Assembly (NCBI RefSeq): GCF_003151255.1
Contig: NZ_CP029481.1
Coordinates: 4,031,001 to 4,095,000 of the forward strand
Source: Microvirga sp. 17 mud 1-3
Lineage (GTDB): Bacteria > Pseudomonadota > Alphaproteobacteria > Rhizobiales > Beijerinckiaceae
Reading direction: 5' to 3'
Length of the DNA: 64,000 nt
The notes below the pieces were generated by a model. That model worked only from the letters and a program-made list of their open reading frames with translations, had not been told where the DNA came from and searched no databases. Position 1 is the stretch's first letter, and every line of letters begins with the position of its first letter. A program made the translations under genes and the position numbers. Of this stretch, positions 1 through 8,875 are shown one piece after another.

Positions 1-1
1 C

Positions 2-412
2 CGGCGCGGGCAGTCCCTCTCCACCTTCCTGCGCAAGGCGGCTGGCCTGCCGCCCCTGGCCGTCGCGCTGCTGCGGGAGGGGCAGACGGAGCTGCCGGCG
101 GATGCCTCGGCCCTGGCAGAGCTCATCAAGGCCGCGCCCCTGACCCTGACGGGCCTCCAGCCCCTGGAGCGGGCCATCTCGACGGCGGGCGGGCTCCCCT
201 TCGCGGAACTTGACGAGACCCTCATGCTGCGGCGCCGGCCCGGGACCTTCGCAGCGGGCGAGATGCTGGACTGGGAGGCGCCGACCGGCGGCTACCTGCT
301 CCAGGCCAGCTTCGCGACCGGGATCGCGGCGGCCCGGGGCGCCTTGCGATACCTGCGGATTCCCGATGCCGCATTGACCCCGCCCGGTCCATCGGCCACA
401 CGGCATCCGTGA
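2..412 (+). CDS. FAD-dependent flavoprotein (HI0933/TIGR03862-like), C-terminal part
   Basis: The frame is open from the window edge and ends in TGA at 410-412, so only about the last 136 residues are seen. The stretch GEMLDWEAPTGGYLLQ followed by ASFATG is the C-terminal FAD-binding signature of the HI0933-like / TIGR03862 flavoproteins, which are predicted NAD(P)/FAD-dependent oxidoreductases of unknown substrate. The final Pro-rich tail is not conserved. The stop overlaps the GTG start of recQ by four bases, so the two genes are probably co-transcribed and translationally coupled. The N-terminal nucleotide-binding fold lies outside the window. Confidence 0.8.
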   Translation, partial: RRGQSLSTFLRKAAGLPPLAVALLREGQTELPADASALAELIKAAPLTLTGLQPLERAISTAGGLPFAELDETLMLRRRPGTFAAGEMLDWEAPTGGYLLQASFATGIAAARGALRYLRIPDAALTPPGPSATRHP

Positions 413-2211
413 TCGACCCGCAACAGATTCTCCACGACGTCTTCGGCTTCCCGACCTTCCGCGAAGGGCAGGAGGAGATCGTGCGCGCGGTCCTGGCGGG
501 CGAGGACATCCTGGCCGTGATGCCCACGGGCGCCGGCAAGTCCCTGTGCTACCAGTTGCCGACGCTCGCCCGGCAGGGCCTGACCCTGGTCGTCTCGCCC
601 CTCATCGCCCTCATGCGCGATCAGGTTGCGGCCCTGCGCCATTTCGGCATCGAGGCCGGAAGCCTGAACTCGGCCAACGACGCGGAGGAGAACCGCCGCG
701 TGAGCGAGGCGATCCGCGACGGGCGCATGCGCCTGCTCTACGCCTCGCCGGAGCGCCTGGCGAATACGGGCGCTCCGGAATGGCTCGCCCGGGCAGGCGT
801 CGACCTTCTGGCCATCGACGAGGCCCATTGCGTCTCGCAATGGGGCCACGATTTCCGGCCCGAATACGCCATGCTCGGCGAGGTGCGGCGGCGGCTGGGC
901 GGTGTGCAGACTATCGCGCTCACGGCCACGGCCGACGTGGCGACGCGCGGCGACATCATGGACCGCCTGTTCGAGACGGAGCCACGCCTCTTCATCCACG
1001 GCTTCGACAGGCCGAACCTCCGGCTCGCCATGCAGGCCAAGGAGAACACGCGGCGTCAGCTCTTCACGTTCCTCGACAAGCACCGCCACGAGAGCGGGAT
1101 CGTCTATTGCTCGTCGCGCAACGCCACCGAGAAGATCGCCGATTCCCTGTCCCAGGCGGGCTACCGGGCCCTGCCCTACCATGCCGGTATGGCACAGGAC
1201 GACCGCGCCAAGAACCAGGACATCTTCCTCCAGGAGGACGGGATCGTCATGGTGGCGACCGTCGCGTTCGGCATGGGCATCGACAAGCCGGACGTGCGCT
1301 TCGTCGCCCATGCGGCCCTGCCGAAATCCATCGAAGCCTATTACCAGGAAATCGGCCGCGCGGGTCGCGACGGCGCCGCCGCCGATACGCTGACCCTTTA
1401 CGGCCTCGACGACATGCGCCTGCGCCGGCTGCAGATCGAGGAGAGCGAATCCTCCGACGAGCAGAAGCGGGTCGAGCGTCAGCGGCTCAACGCATTGGTC
1501 GCCCTGTGCGAGGCGCCGCGCTGCCGCCGCCAGACGCTCCTCGCCTATTTCGGCGAGACCACGGAGCCCTGCGGCAACTGCGATCTGTGCATCGACGGCG
1601 TCATGTCCTTCGACGGCACCGTGGAGGCGCAGAAGCTCCTCTCGGCCATCGTGCGCACGGGCGAGCGCTTCGGCACCGAGCACCTCATCAGCATCGTGGT
1701 CGGCGAGGAGACCGATGCGGTCCGCCGCTTCGGCCACGGGCAGCTCAAGACATTCGGGGTCGGGGCCGACCGCTCGAAGACCGAATGGCGCTCGCTCCTG
1801 CGGCAGATCTATGCCGCCGGCCTCGTGAGCCTGGAGCTTACCGAATACGGACGCTGGACGATCACCGATAGCGGTGTCGCGGTGCTCAAGGGGCAGGAGC
1901 GGATCGAGCTTCGCTCCGACGTGCTGATGAAGCCCCGCGACCGCCGCCGCCGTCGGGCCGCCATCGAGGCCCATGCGGCCGTGCCCGGAGACGATCCGCT
2001 GCTGATGGCCCTGAAGGCCCTGCGCACGCGCCTTGCCAAGGAAGAGGGCGTGCCCGCCTACGTGATCTTCTCCGACCGAAGCCTCATCGACATGGCCGCC
2101 CGGAAGCCCACGACCCTACGGGCCTTCGGCGAGATCCACGGCGTCGGCCAGGCCAAGCTCGACCGCTACGGGGATGCATTCCTCGAGGTGCTGAAGGAAC
2201 ACGCGGACTGA
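409..2211 (+). CDS. recQ: ATP-dependent DNA helicase RecQ
   Basis: 600 aa, the usual RecQ length. RecQ is a 3'-5' SF2 helicase that unwinds forked and recombination intermediates. Visible in order: aromatic-rich Q motif region FPTFREGQ near residue 15, Walker A TGAGKS at 40-45, DEAH at 137-140 followed by CVSQWGHDFRPEY (the RecQ aromatic-rich loop), helicase motif VI IGRAGRDG, a zinc-binding Cys cluster with CGNCDLC near residue 390, and a C-terminal HRDC domain of about 70 residues. The start is GTG, overlapping the upstream stop as GTGA; no better in-frame ATG precedes the Q motif. Confidence 0.96.
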   Translation: MIDPQQILHDVFGFPTFREGQEEIVRAVLAGEDILAVMPTGAGKSLCYQLPTLARQGLTLVVSPLIALMRDQVAALRHFGIEAGSLNSANDAEENRRVSEAIRDGRMRLLYASPERLANTGAPEWLARAGVDLLAIDEAHCVSQWGHDFRPEYAMLGEVRRRLGGVQTIALTATADVATRGDIMDRLFETEPRLFIHGFDRPNLRLAMQAKENTRRQLFTFLDKHRHESGIVYCSSRNATEKIADSLSQAGYRALPYHAGMAQDDRAKNQDIFLQEDGIVMVATVAFGMGIDKPDVRFVAHAALPKSIEAYYQEIGRAGRDGAAADTLTLYGLDDMRLRRLQIEESESSDEQKRVERQRLNALVALCEAPRCRRQTLLAYFGETTEPCGNCDLCIDGVMSFDGTVEAQKLLSAIVRTGERFGTEHLISIVVGEETDAVRRFGHGQLKTFGVGADRSKTEWRSLLRQIYAAGLVSLELTEYGRWTITDSGVAVLKGQERIELRSDVLMKPRDRRRRRAAIEAHAAVPGDDPLLMALKALRTRLAKEEGVPAYVIFSDRSLIDMAARKPTTLRAFGEIHGVGQAKLDRYGDAFLEVLKEHAD

Positions 2212-2228
2212 GCCTGCAGGGGGTATCT

Positions 2229-2372
2229 GTCATTCCGGATTGCCGTCAGGCAAGTCCGGAACCCATAAACACCGGCGATTCAGAATGAAGAGCAACGGCA
2301 AACGCTGCGCTTTCTCCTGCATCGTCAGCGGTTATGGGTTCCGGGCCCGGCCAAAGGCCGTCCCGGAATGAC
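2229..2372 (-). repeat. MITE/BIME-like element, copy 1
   Basis: About 144 bp bounded by inverted ends GTCATTCCGG and CCGGAATGAC, with inner arms containing GGAACCCATAA and its reverse complement. The roughly 60-bp spacer matches, in reverse orientation, the spacer of a second element at 14485-14629 (shared cores CGATGCAGG / GGATGCAGG and GCGCAGCGTTT). The two copies are therefore homologous mobile-type repeats and not independent hairpins. It sits between the convergent recQ and the Gfo/Idh gene. Confidence 0.75.
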
Positions 2373-2390
2373 GGGGAGCCACCACTTCAC

Positions 2391-2408
2391 CTCTCCCGTG
2401 CGGGAGAG
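2391..2408. repeat. Short intergenic palindrome (possible terminator)
   Basis: CTCTCCCG-TG-CGGGAGAG is an 8-bp perfect inverted repeat between the convergent ends of recQ and the Gfo/Idh gene, followed by more GGGAGAGG-type sequence. It could act as a bidirectional terminator or be part of a dispersed GC-rich repeat. There is no T-tract. Confidence 0.4.
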
Positions 2409-2433
2409 GGAGAGGCGCGGGGAGAGGTCGCGC

Positions 2434-3573
2434 TCAAGCCGCTGCGCGTCGCTCGTCCGCACCGACATCGATCCAGCGGTCCTCATGGGCGCTGCGGGCG
2501 ATGGCGTCGACCGTCCGCTCGATGCGGATGCCGTCCTCGAAATCGAGGATGTAGGCCTCCTCGCCCGCGATGCGCCGGATGAGTTCGCGGCATTCGATGA
2601 TCTTGAGATCGTTGAAGCCGAGGCCGTGGCCGGGTGCGGGAATGAACTTGTCATAGGGCGGATGCTGGGGACCCGTGAGAATGGTGCGGAAGCCTTGCGT
2701 CTCTTTCGTGCCGTCGGCCGTATAGAGCTGCACCTCGTTCATGCGCTCCTGGTCGTAGACGACGCTGCCTCTCGCGCCGAAGATCTGCAGGAAGATGCGG
2801 CCCTTGCGCCCCCAGGCGGAGCGGTTGAGGGCGATCAGGCCCGAGGCGCCGTTCTCCAGCTCCATGAGCACGGTCGCGATGTCGTATGTTTCCACGGCGC
2901 GGCGGCCGCCACCCTGCAAGGGCCGGTCCGCGTAAGGCTTCGTCATGTGGCCGCACACGCGCCGCACGCCGCCGAGCAGGACGCGCAGGATGCTCAAGGG
3001 ATGGACACCGAAATCGTCGAGCGCCCCATGGCCCGAAGAGGCTTCGCTCTTCCAGTAGAAGAGATCCTCCGGGTTCGCCATGAAGTCCTCGTCCATCTCG
3101 AGGCGCACATGGTTGACCTCACCGATCTGCCCCTCGTCGAGGATGCGGCGGATCAGGCGAATGACTGGGTTCTGGATATAGTTGTAGCCCAGCACCGCCA
3201 CGCGCGTCGAAACCCGGGCGGCCTCCCGCATCCGCTCTGCATCGTCCAGCCTCACGGCCATGGGCTTCTCGCACCAGACATGCTTGCCGGCTTCCAGCGC
3301 TGCGATTGCCATCTCGGGATGAAAGGCGTTGGGCGTCGTGATCGACACCACGTCGACGGCGGGATCCTCCACCAGGGAGCGCCAGTCGCCCGTCGCCCGC
3401 GCGAAGCCGAGCTCCCGGGCCTTTTTCTCGGCAAGCTCCTTTGAGGCCTCCGCCAGCACCGCGAGGTGCGGCCGCTCCACATCGCCGAAGACCGGCGCGA
3501 CCGAATTCCAGGCCAGTGCATGGCACTTGCCCATGTAGCCGGTGCCGATGAGGCCGATCTTGAGTGCTGTCAT
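2434..3573 (-). CDS. Gfo/Idh/MocA family oxidoreductase
   Basis: 379 aa from the ATG at 3573. The frame is open further upstream but that part overlaps the ATPase gene and has no family character. NAD(P)-binding Rossmann motif GLIGTGYMG at the N-terminus, the family EKP motif (CEKPMAVRLDDAE) and the catalytic DDFGVH region. Members oxidise or reduce sugars, sugar acids and inositols in the cytoplasm. It is the last gene of an ABC transporter operon and starts 1 base after the ATPase stop, so its substrate is probably what that transporter imports, plausibly an inositol or related polyol. Substrate cannot be read from sequence. Confidence 0.9.
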   Translation of the reverse strand: MTALKIGLIGTGYMGKCHALAWNSVAPVFGDVERPHLAVLAEASKELAEKKARELGFARATGDWRSLVEDPAVDVVSITTPNAFHPEMAIAALEAGKHVWCEKPMAVRLDDAERMREAARVSTRVAVLGYNYIQNPVIRLIRRILDEGQIGEVNHVRLEMDEDFMANPEDLFYWKSEASSGHGALDDFGVHPLSILRVLLGGVRRVCGHMTKPYADRPLQGGGRRAVETYDIATVLMELENGASGLIALNRSAWGRKGRIFLQIFGARGSVVYDQERMNEVQLYTADGTKETQGFRTILTGPQHPPYDKFIPAPGHGLGFNDLKIIECRELIRRIAGEEAYILDFEDGIRIERTVDAIARSAHEDRWIDVGADERRAAA

Positions 3574-3574
3574 G

Positions 3575-4360
3575 TCACACCATGCCGCCCAGTTCCTCCG
3601 ACACGGCCTGCAACTCCTTGCCGCCGGCCATGAGGTTCTGCAGCTCGTCGATCTGGATGTCGGATTTATTGTAGGTGCCGAGCGTCTTGCCGCGGTTGAG
3701 CACTGTGAAGCGATCGCCCACCGCATAGGCGTGGCGCACGTTGTGGGTGATGAAGATGACCCCCAGGCCCTTCTGGCGCACCTGGTGGATGTATTTCAGC
3801 ACCATCGATGTCTGCGCGACGCCGAGCGCCGAGGTCGGCTCGTCGAGGATCAGCACCTTGGCGCCGAAATAGACCGCGCGGGCGATAGCGACGCATTGGC
3901 GCTCGCCGCCCGACAGCGTGCCGACTGCCTGGTTGGGGTCGCGTACGTCGATGCCGATCCGGTGCATTTCCTCGCGGGTCACCTCGTTGCAACGGTCGAA
4001 ATCGATATGGCGGAAGGGCCAGATGCCGCGGGTGGGCTCGCGCCCCATGAAGAAGTTGCGCGTCACCGACATGAGCGGGATCATGGCGAGATCCTGGTAG
4101 ACAGTCGCGATCCCGGCATCGAGCGCGTCTCGCGGGCTCGTGAAGGAGACGTGGCGGCCCTCCACGAGGAACTCGCCGCTCGTCGGCCTGTGCACGCCCG
4201 CGAGGGTCTTGATGAGGGTCGACTTGCCGGCGCCATTGTCGCCGAGCAGGCACATGACCTCGCCCCGATTGACCGTGAGCGACACGCCCGAGAGCGCGAT
4301 CACGGAGCCGAAATGCTTTACCAGGTTGCGGATATCGATGAGAGGAGCCGTGTCGGTCAT
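3575..4360 (-). CDS. Sugar ABC transporter ATP-binding protein (FrcA-like)
   Basis: 261 aa, a single ATPase domain as in FrcA and not the double domain of RbsA. Walker [10 protein letters not shown] near residue 40, signature LSGGERQ near 150, Walker [12 protein letters not shown] near 170 and the switch His in ITHN. It powers uptake through the permease encoded just upstream. Spacing to that gene is 1 base and to the downstream Gfo/Idh gene also 1 base, so the genes form one operon reading leftward. Family assignment is secure; the sugar is inferred from the neighbouring inositol genes. Confidence 0.92.
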   Translation of the reverse strand: MTDTAPLIDIRNLVKHFGSVIALSGVSLTVNRGEVMCLLGDNGAGKSTLIKTLAGVHRPTSGEFLVEGRHVSFTSPRDALDAGIATVYQDLAMIPLMSVTRNFFMGREPTRGIWPFRHIDFDRCNEVTREEMHRIGIDVRDPNQAVGTLSGGERQCVAIARAVYFGAKVLILDEPTSALGVAQTSMVLKYIHQVRQKGLGVIFITHNVRHAYAVGDRFTVLNRGKTLGTYNKSDIQIDELQNLMAGGKELQAVSEELGGMV

Positions 4361-4361
4361 G

Positions 4362-5513
4362 TCAGCGCTCTCCCGTTACTTTCCGGCGGATGAAGTTGTT
4401 GAACAGGACCGCGAGCAGCAGCATGGCGCCGAGGAAGACCTGGAACCAGTCCGAGTCGAAGCGCGTGTAGGTGAGCCCGATGGACACCATGCCGAAGATG
4501 ATGGCGCCGAAGAAGGCGCCGATGGCCGAGCCATAGCCGCCGGTGAGCAGACAGCCGCCGATGACGGCCGCGATGATGGCCTCGAACTCCTTCTGGAAGC
4601 CGCGCCGGGAATCGGTGGAGCCGGCATCGAGCACCGTAAGAATGGCCACGAGCGCGGCCGCGCAGGCCGTGAGCATGAAGAGCACCGTCTTCACCCGGTC
4701 GACGGGAACGCCCGAATTGCGCGCCGCGTTCGGATCCCCGCCCGCCGCGAAGATCCAGTTGCCGGCTCGTGTCCTGAGCAGGATCCAGGTGGCGACGGCC
4801 GCAAAGAGGACGAACCATATGATCGACACCGGGACGCCCGTGACGGTGGGCGTGCCATTGGGGAATTTGCCGATGACGTCGTGGGCCGCGAGCCAGGCGA
4901 AAAGGCCCTCGAGGGCATTACCGGAGAAGATCTCACGCACGAAGCCCTCGCCCGCCCTGTCGCCGATGCCGCGCATCTGGGTGGATCCTCCGGTCGCCCA
5001 TTTCAGGCCGACGAGGGACAGGCCGCGCAGGATGAACAGGAACGCCAGCGTGACGATGAAGGACGGCAGCTTCGTGCGGATGACGATCTGCCCGTTGAGC
5101 CCGCCGAGAAGAGCCGCGACCACGAAGGTGGCCGCGATGGCGAGGAGCAGCGGCCACCCGGTGAGGGTGAGGAACGAGCCGAAGATCAGGCCCGCAAAGG
5201 CCACCATCGAACCGATGGACAGGTCGAACTCGCCGCCAATCATCAGGAGCGCCGCCGCGATGGCCAGGATTCCGAGCTGGGACGCGGGCGAGAGGATGTT
5301 CATCAGGCCCGCCAGCGTGAACATGGACGCATCGGCGGTCGAGAGAAAAAAGATGGTGACGAGGACCAGGCCGGCCAGGGCCCCGAGCTCGGGCCGGCGC
5401 ATGATCCTGGTGAGGAGGGACACGTCCTTCAGGCGCTCGTCCTGTGCCGGCCGTGAGGCGGGACCAGGAGGAACCGGAGCGATCGGCGCGGTCGGATGGC
5501 TGACGTCCGTCAT
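4362..5513 (-). CDS. Sugar ABC transporter permease (RbsC/FrcC family)
   Basis: 383 aa from the ATG at 5513. The reading frame is open upstream to 5696 but that part crosses a transcription hairpin and the end of the binding-protein gene. About 40 hydrophilic residues are followed by repeated hydrophobic segments typical of the 8-10 helix BPD_transp_2 permeases, with the conserved [14 protein letters not shown] segment after the second or third helix and [14 protein letters not shown] [14 protein letters not shown] near the C-terminus. An insert of about 60 residues around 200-260 separates helices. It forms the membrane pore of the importer. Confidence 0.9.
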   Translation of the reverse strand: MTDVSHPTAPIAPVPPGPASRPAQDERLKDVSLLTRIMRRPELGALAGLVLVTIFFLSTADASMFTLAGLMNILSPASQLGILAIAAALLMIGGEFDLSIGSMVAFAGLIFGSFLTLTGWPLLLAIAATFVVAALLGGLNGQIVIRTKLPSFIVTLAFLFILRGLSLVGLKWATGGSTQMRGIGDRAGEGFVREIFSGNALEGLFAWLAAHDVIGKFPNGTPTVTGVPVSIIWFVLFAAVATWILLRTRAGNWIFAAGGDPNAARNSGVPVDRVKTVLFMLTACAAALVAILTVLDAGSTDSRRGFQKEFEAIIAAVIGGCLLTGGYGSAIGAFFGAIIFGMVSIGLTYTRFDSDWFQVFLGAMLLLAVLFNNFIRRKVTGER

Positions 5514-5550
5514 GGGACCCTCCCTTCTGGACAGGAACCGGAAACGAAAA

Positions 5551-5574
5551 GGCCCGCGACCATAGCCGCGGGCC
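5551..5574 (-). terminator. Hairpin with T-tract between binding-protein and permease genes
   Basis: GGCCCGCG and CGCGGGCC form an 8-bp perfect stem with an 8-nt loop. Read on the minus strand it is followed by TTTTCGTTT, as in intrinsic terminators. Lying between the first and second gene of the operon, it would give partial termination and so more binding protein than membrane parts. Confidence 0.7.
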
Positions 5575-5586
5575 CGGGAAAGAGGC

Positions 5587-6528
5587 TCAGCGGATGCCCT
5601 TGGCCGAGAGTTCGACCGCCTGGGCGGCCTTGTCCTTGGTGACAAGGTTCGGACCGGACGGGACGTTGCCGCCGGGGACCAGGCCATACTTCGCATTGAG
5701 GGCCAGGAAGACCACCGGCAGGTAGCCCTGCAGATATTGCTGCTGGTCGATGGCGAAGGCCGCCTCGCCGGCCGCCACGGCCTTCAGGAAGTTCGCCGAG
5801 AGATCGAAGGTCGCAACCTTCACGGAGCCTGTCTTGCCGGCCTCCTTTGCGGCCGCGACGGACGGCTCGCCGGACAGGGAGGCATTGAGCGCCACGATCG
5901 TGTCGATGGAGGCGTCCGATGCCAGTGCCGCCTTCACCTTGGCGCGGACGTCGGCCGGGTCGTTGGTGACCGGCAGCACGGTCACCTTGCCGCCGAAGCC
6001 CTCGCCGAAGCCCTTGCAGCGCAGATCGAGGGAGACGTTGCCGACCTCGTGATTGACGCACAGGCCGACCTTGCCGCCCATCTCCTTCAGCTTCGCGCCG
6101 GCGATGCGGCCGGCATCGGCTTCGTCCTGCCCCACATGGAGCAGAGCACCGAGCTTCTTCGACACATCGGAACCGGAATTCATGGAGATCACCGGGATCC
6201 CGGCCGCGACGGCCTTCTGGATCGATGGGCCGAGGGCCGAGGCATCCGGGATCGAGACGACGAGGCCCGCCGGCTTCTGGTTGACGGCCGCGTCGATGAG
6301 CTGGCCCATGGCGACCATGTCGAAGGTCTCGGGCGCCCGGTAATCCACCTGGACCTTCATGTCCTGCCCGGCGGCGCTGACGCCGTTCTTCACCACGGAC
6401 CAGAACGGGTCGTTGGCCTGTCCGTGGCTGACCACGATGATGCGGGTATCCTGCTGCGCCGCGGCTGGAGCGGCGGCCGCGAAGGTCATGGCTGTAGCGG
6501 CAGCAAGACCGGCAATGAACGATTTCAT
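5587..6528 (-). CDS. Sugar ABC transporter substrate-binding protein
   Basis: 313 aa from the ATG at 6528, preceded by a strong ribosome site (GGAGGAAAG). A Sec signal peptide of about 24 residues ends at APAAAQQ. The mature part is a periplasmic-binding-protein type 1 (Peripla_BP_4) fold: IIVVSHGQANDPFWSVVKNG at the start, PVISMNSGSD and AFAIDQQQYLQGYLP near the end, all typical of ribose/inositol-type binding proteins. First gene of the leftward operon. It lies beside an RpiR regulator and the iol genes, so myo-inositol or a related cyclitol is the likely ligand; this is inference. Confidence 0.88.
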   Translation of the reverse strand: MKSFIAGLAAATAMTFAAAAPAAAQQDTRIIVVSHGQANDPFWSVVKNGVSAAGQDMKVQVDYRAPETFDMVAMGQLIDAAVNQKPAGLVVSIPDASALGPSIQKAVAAGIPVISMNSGSDVSKKLGALLHVGQDEADAGRIAGAKLKEMGGKVGLCVNHEVGNVSLDLRCKGFGEGFGGKVTVLPVTNDPADVRAKVKAALASDASIDTIVALNASLSGEPSVAAAKEAGKTGSVKVATFDLSANFLKAVAAGEAAFAIDQQQYLQGYLPVVFLALNAKYGLVPGGNVPSGPNLVTKDKAAQAVELSAKGIR

Positions 6529-6730
6529 GGACTTTCCTCCCATAAGGACTCGTTTCCCGCCACGGCCGGAGACCCGGCCGGACGGTGAGTGTGACGGCTT
6601 AGGCGCCGCGCCATGGAGTTCCGCAGAAGGCGACCAAACGATTCGACGGGGCGAATCCTTGGCAAGCGCGGCGTTTCCTCTGCCAGTCGGATCGCCCTGG
6701 CGGAACGATCGAACCTTTTGTTTTTTCTTG

Positions 6731-6746
6731 TGGAATTTTTATTCCA
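6731..6746. promoter_or_regulatory. Putative RpiR/IolR operator, site 1
   Basis: TGGAATTTTTATTCCA is a perfect 6+4+6 palindrome 70 bases before the regulator start and about 200 bases before the divergent binding-protein gene. The same motif occurs twice in the iolG-iolC promoter region. Regulation of both the regulator and the transporter is inferred. Confidence 0.65.
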
Positions 6747-6815
6747 TTTCAGGCGGATCGGTGTCAAGGTCTCCTCCTGCCGACAGAGATAGGGCGAAGG
6801 AGGAGCGGAAAAAGC

Positions 6816-7664
6816 ATGGAGGCCCCAGCGCAGACGGCGCCCGATGCCGCTCCGGAGGATTACGAGAGCCTCAAGCTCCTCCTGCTCAGACGCCGCGAGA
6901 CCCTGCCGAAGCGCCTGAAGCAGCTGGCGGCCTTCGCGCTGGAGCATCCGGAGGAGATGGCCTTCGGCACGGTGGCGGGCATCGCCGAACATGCGGGCGT
7001 GCAGCCCTCGACCCTGATCCGTTTCGCCAAGAGCCTCGGCTATGACGGGTTCTCCCACCTGCAGCAGATCTTCCGCGACCGCCTGAGGGAACGCTTTCCC
7101 GATTACCGGGAGCGCCTTCAGGGCCTGCGCGCTTCCAGCGGCCCCCATGTCCAGACGACCGCGCTCCTCGACGGCTTCACGGAGGCGGCGGCCGTTTCCC
7201 TGGACCGCATGCGCCGCTCCGTGGGCGCGCAGGACTTCTCCCGCGCCGTCGCGACCCTGGCGGAGGCGGACACGATCTATCTTCTGGGCGCGCGGCGGGT
7301 CTTCCCGGTTTCGGCCTATTGCGCCTATGCGTTCGGGAAGCTGCGGATCCGCTCCATCCTGATCGACCACATCGCCCAGCTCGGCCCGGAGCAGATGGCC
7401 GCGGCGGGCGAGCGGGACGCGGTGCTCGCCATCAGCTTCACGCCCTATGCGCCGGTGACCGTCGATCTGGCGGCAGCAGCGGCACGGCGCGGCATTCCGG
7501 TCGTCGCCATTACGGATTCGGCCTTCTCGCCCCTGGTGGGCAGTGCGGATGTATGGCTCGAAGTGGCGGAGGCGGATTTCGGCGCCTTCCGATCCCTCTC
7601 GGCCTCCTTCGCGCTCGCCATGGCGCTCGTGGTCGCGGTCGCCGAGAAGCGGGCACAGAGCTGA
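6816..7664 (+). CDS. MurR/RpiR family transcriptional regulator (putative iol regulator)
   Basis: 282 aa. N-terminal HTH_6 domain of about 75 residues (LPKRLKQLAAFALEHPEEMA then the recognition region VQPSTLIRFAKSLGYDGF), and a C-terminal SIS sugar-phosphate-binding domain (about 130-260; YLLGARRVFPV and VLAISFTPYAP). SIS-RpiR proteins sense phosphorylated sugars or inositol intermediates. It lies between the transporter operon (divergent) and the iol genes. A palindrome in its own promoter matches two in the iolG/iolC intergenic region, so it probably controls all three units and itself. Confidence 0.88.
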   Translation: MEAPAQTAPDAAPEDYESLKLLLLRRRETLPKRLKQLAAFALEHPEEMAFGTVAGIAEHAGVQPSTLIRFAKSLGYDGFSHLQQIFRDRLRERFPDYRERLQGLRASSGPHVQTTALLDGFTEAAAVSLDRMRRSVGAQDFSRAVATLAEADTIYLLGARRVFPVSAYCAYAFGKLRIRSILIDHIAQLGPEQMAAAGERDAVLAISFTPYAPVTVDLAAAAARRGIPVVAITDSAFSPLVGSADVWLEVAEADFGAFRSLSASFALAMALVVAVAEKRAQS

Positions 7665-7684
7665 AGACGGTCTATAATGGAAAA

Positions 7685-7703
7685 GGCCGGGACGTGCCCG
7701 GCC
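7685..7703 (-). terminator. Intrinsic terminator of iolG
   Basis: GGCCGGG-ACGTG-CCCGGCC is a 7-bp stem with a 5-nt loop. On the minus strand it is followed by TTTTCC. It lies between the convergent ends of the RpiR gene and iolG, about 40 bases past the iolG stop. Confidence 0.7.
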
Positions 7704-7743
7704 TGAAACATCTCATCTTTCAAGCGGCCTGGAGCCGCACTGC

Positions 7744-8733
7744 TCAGAGCCGCACCGGCTGACCGGACTTCGCCGATTCCGTGGCCGCGTCCGCGAGGCG
7801 CTGCGCCTTGAGGCCGTCATGTCCCGTCGGGTCGCAGGCGGTGCCCTTCTTCACGGCGGTCAGGAAGGCGCCGAGCTCGTCCCGATAGGCTTCCGCATAG
7901 CGCTCCAGGAAGAAGTCCTGCACCGGATCAGCCGCGATGCCGGAGGCGGTCGCCACCTCCACGGTCGTGCGGTGGACGTTGCCAGCGCGGATCATGCCCT
8001 TCGAGCCATGCACCTCGACGCGCTGGTCGTAGCCGTAGGTGGCGCGGCGGGAATTGGAGATCTGCACGATGCGGCCCTTGGCGGTCTTCAGGAGCACCGC
8101 CGCGGTATCCACGTCGCCCGCCTGCCCGATGGCCGGATCCACCAGGGAGGAACCGACCGCATGGACCTCCACAGGCTCGTCGCCGAGCAGGAGGAAGCGG
8201 GCCATGTCGAGATCGTGAATCATCATGTCCCGGAACAGGCCGCCGGAGGTCGCGATGTAGCTGACCGGCGGCGGGCCGGGATCGCGGGACAGGATCGTCA
8301 CAAGCTCGACCTCGCCCACCTCACCATCGGCGAGACGGCGGCGCAGGCTGGCGAAGTTCGGATCGAAGCGGCGGTTGAAGCCGATCATCAGGGGCGTGCC
8401 GGCCTTCTCGACCGTGGCGAGGCAGCTCTCGATCCGGGCGCTCGAAAGATCCACCGGCTTCTCGCAGAACACCGCCTTGCCGGCGCGCGCGCCGCGCTCG
8501 ATCAGGTCCGCATGGGTGGTCGTCGGCGTGCAGATGAGGATGGCATCCACGTCCGTGCGCTCGACGATCGACTCGAGGGACGAGACCTCCGCCCCCGTCG
8601 CGGCCGCGAGCTCCTGCGCGGAGGGCCCGTGGGGATCCGCGACCGCCACGAGGCGGGCGTCCGGATGGTTGGCGGCGTTGCGGCCGTGAATGCGGCCGAT
8701 GCGGCCTGCGCCCAGAACGGCGATCCTGATCAT
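7744..8733 (-). CDS. iolG: Inositol 2-dehydrogenase (IolG)
   Basis: 329 aa, standard for IolG. It oxidises myo-inositol to scyllo-inosose (2-keto-myo-inositol) with NAD+, the first step of cytoplasmic inositol catabolism. Rossmann motif VLGAGRIGRIHGRN at the N-terminus, the FCEKPVDLS motif near residue 95, GFNRRFDPNF, and the catalytic MIHDLDMARFLL region around 175. It is divergent from iolC with two palindromic operators between them. A scyllo-inositol dehydrogenase role is possible, but the context favours IolG. Confidence 0.9.
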   Translation of the reverse strand: MIRIAVLGAGRIGRIHGRNAANHPDARLVAVADPHGPSAQELAAATGAEVSSLESIVERTDVDAILICTPTTTHADLIERGARAGKAVFCEKPVDLSSARIESCLATVEKAGTPLMIGFNRRFDPNFASLRRRLADGEVGEVELVTILSRDPGPPPVSYIATSGGLFRDMMIHDLDMARFLLLGDEPVEVHAVGSSLVDPAIGQAGDVDTAAVLLKTAKGRIVQISNSRRATYGYDQRVEVHGSKGMIRAGNVHRTTVEVATASGIAADPVQDFFLERYAEAYRDELGAFLTAVKKGTACDPTGHDGLKAQRLADAATESAKSGQPVRL

Positions 8734-8770
8734 GATGACCCCGAGATGTTTTGCCAGCTTAAAGCAAGTT

Positions 8771-8786
8771 TGGAATTGATGTTCCA
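8771..8786. promoter_or_regulatory. Putative RpiR/IolR operator, site 2
   Basis: TGGAATTGATGTTCCA, a 6+4+6 inverted repeat with one mismatch, 38 bases upstream of iolG and 90 upstream of iolC. It is 30 bases (about three helical turns) from site 3, which would suit cooperative binding of a dimeric regulator. Confidence 0.65.
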
Positions 8787-8800
8787 GACCAAGCTGCTAA

Positions 8801-8816
8801 TAGAATAAACATTCCA
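8801..8816. promoter_or_regulatory. Putative RpiR/IolR operator, site 3
   Basis: TAGAATAAACATTCCA matches the TGGAAT-N4-ATTCCA consensus at 11 of 12 arm positions. It lies 60 bases before the iolC start in the divergent iolG/iolC promoter region. Confidence 0.6.
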
Positions 8817-8875
8817 TTGCCGCAAGGGTCCGCCAGAGACCTTCCCGGCCCGCGGGCCGGTTCGGGAGACATATC

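Noticed and set aside
292..1974. 560-residue open frame antisense to recQ
   Set aside because: Frame open only because of high GC third positions; no family motif, no ribosome site, and recQ on the other strand is complete.
4140..5456. 438-residue plus-strand frame over the permease gene
   Set aside because: Charged low-complexity product (Glu/Arg/Gly) with no fold; antisense of a membrane protein.
6529..6730. Riboswitch before the sugar-binding-protein gene
   Set aside because: No conserved riboswitch motif or extended pairing could be recognised; only the ribosome site and the later palindrome stand out.
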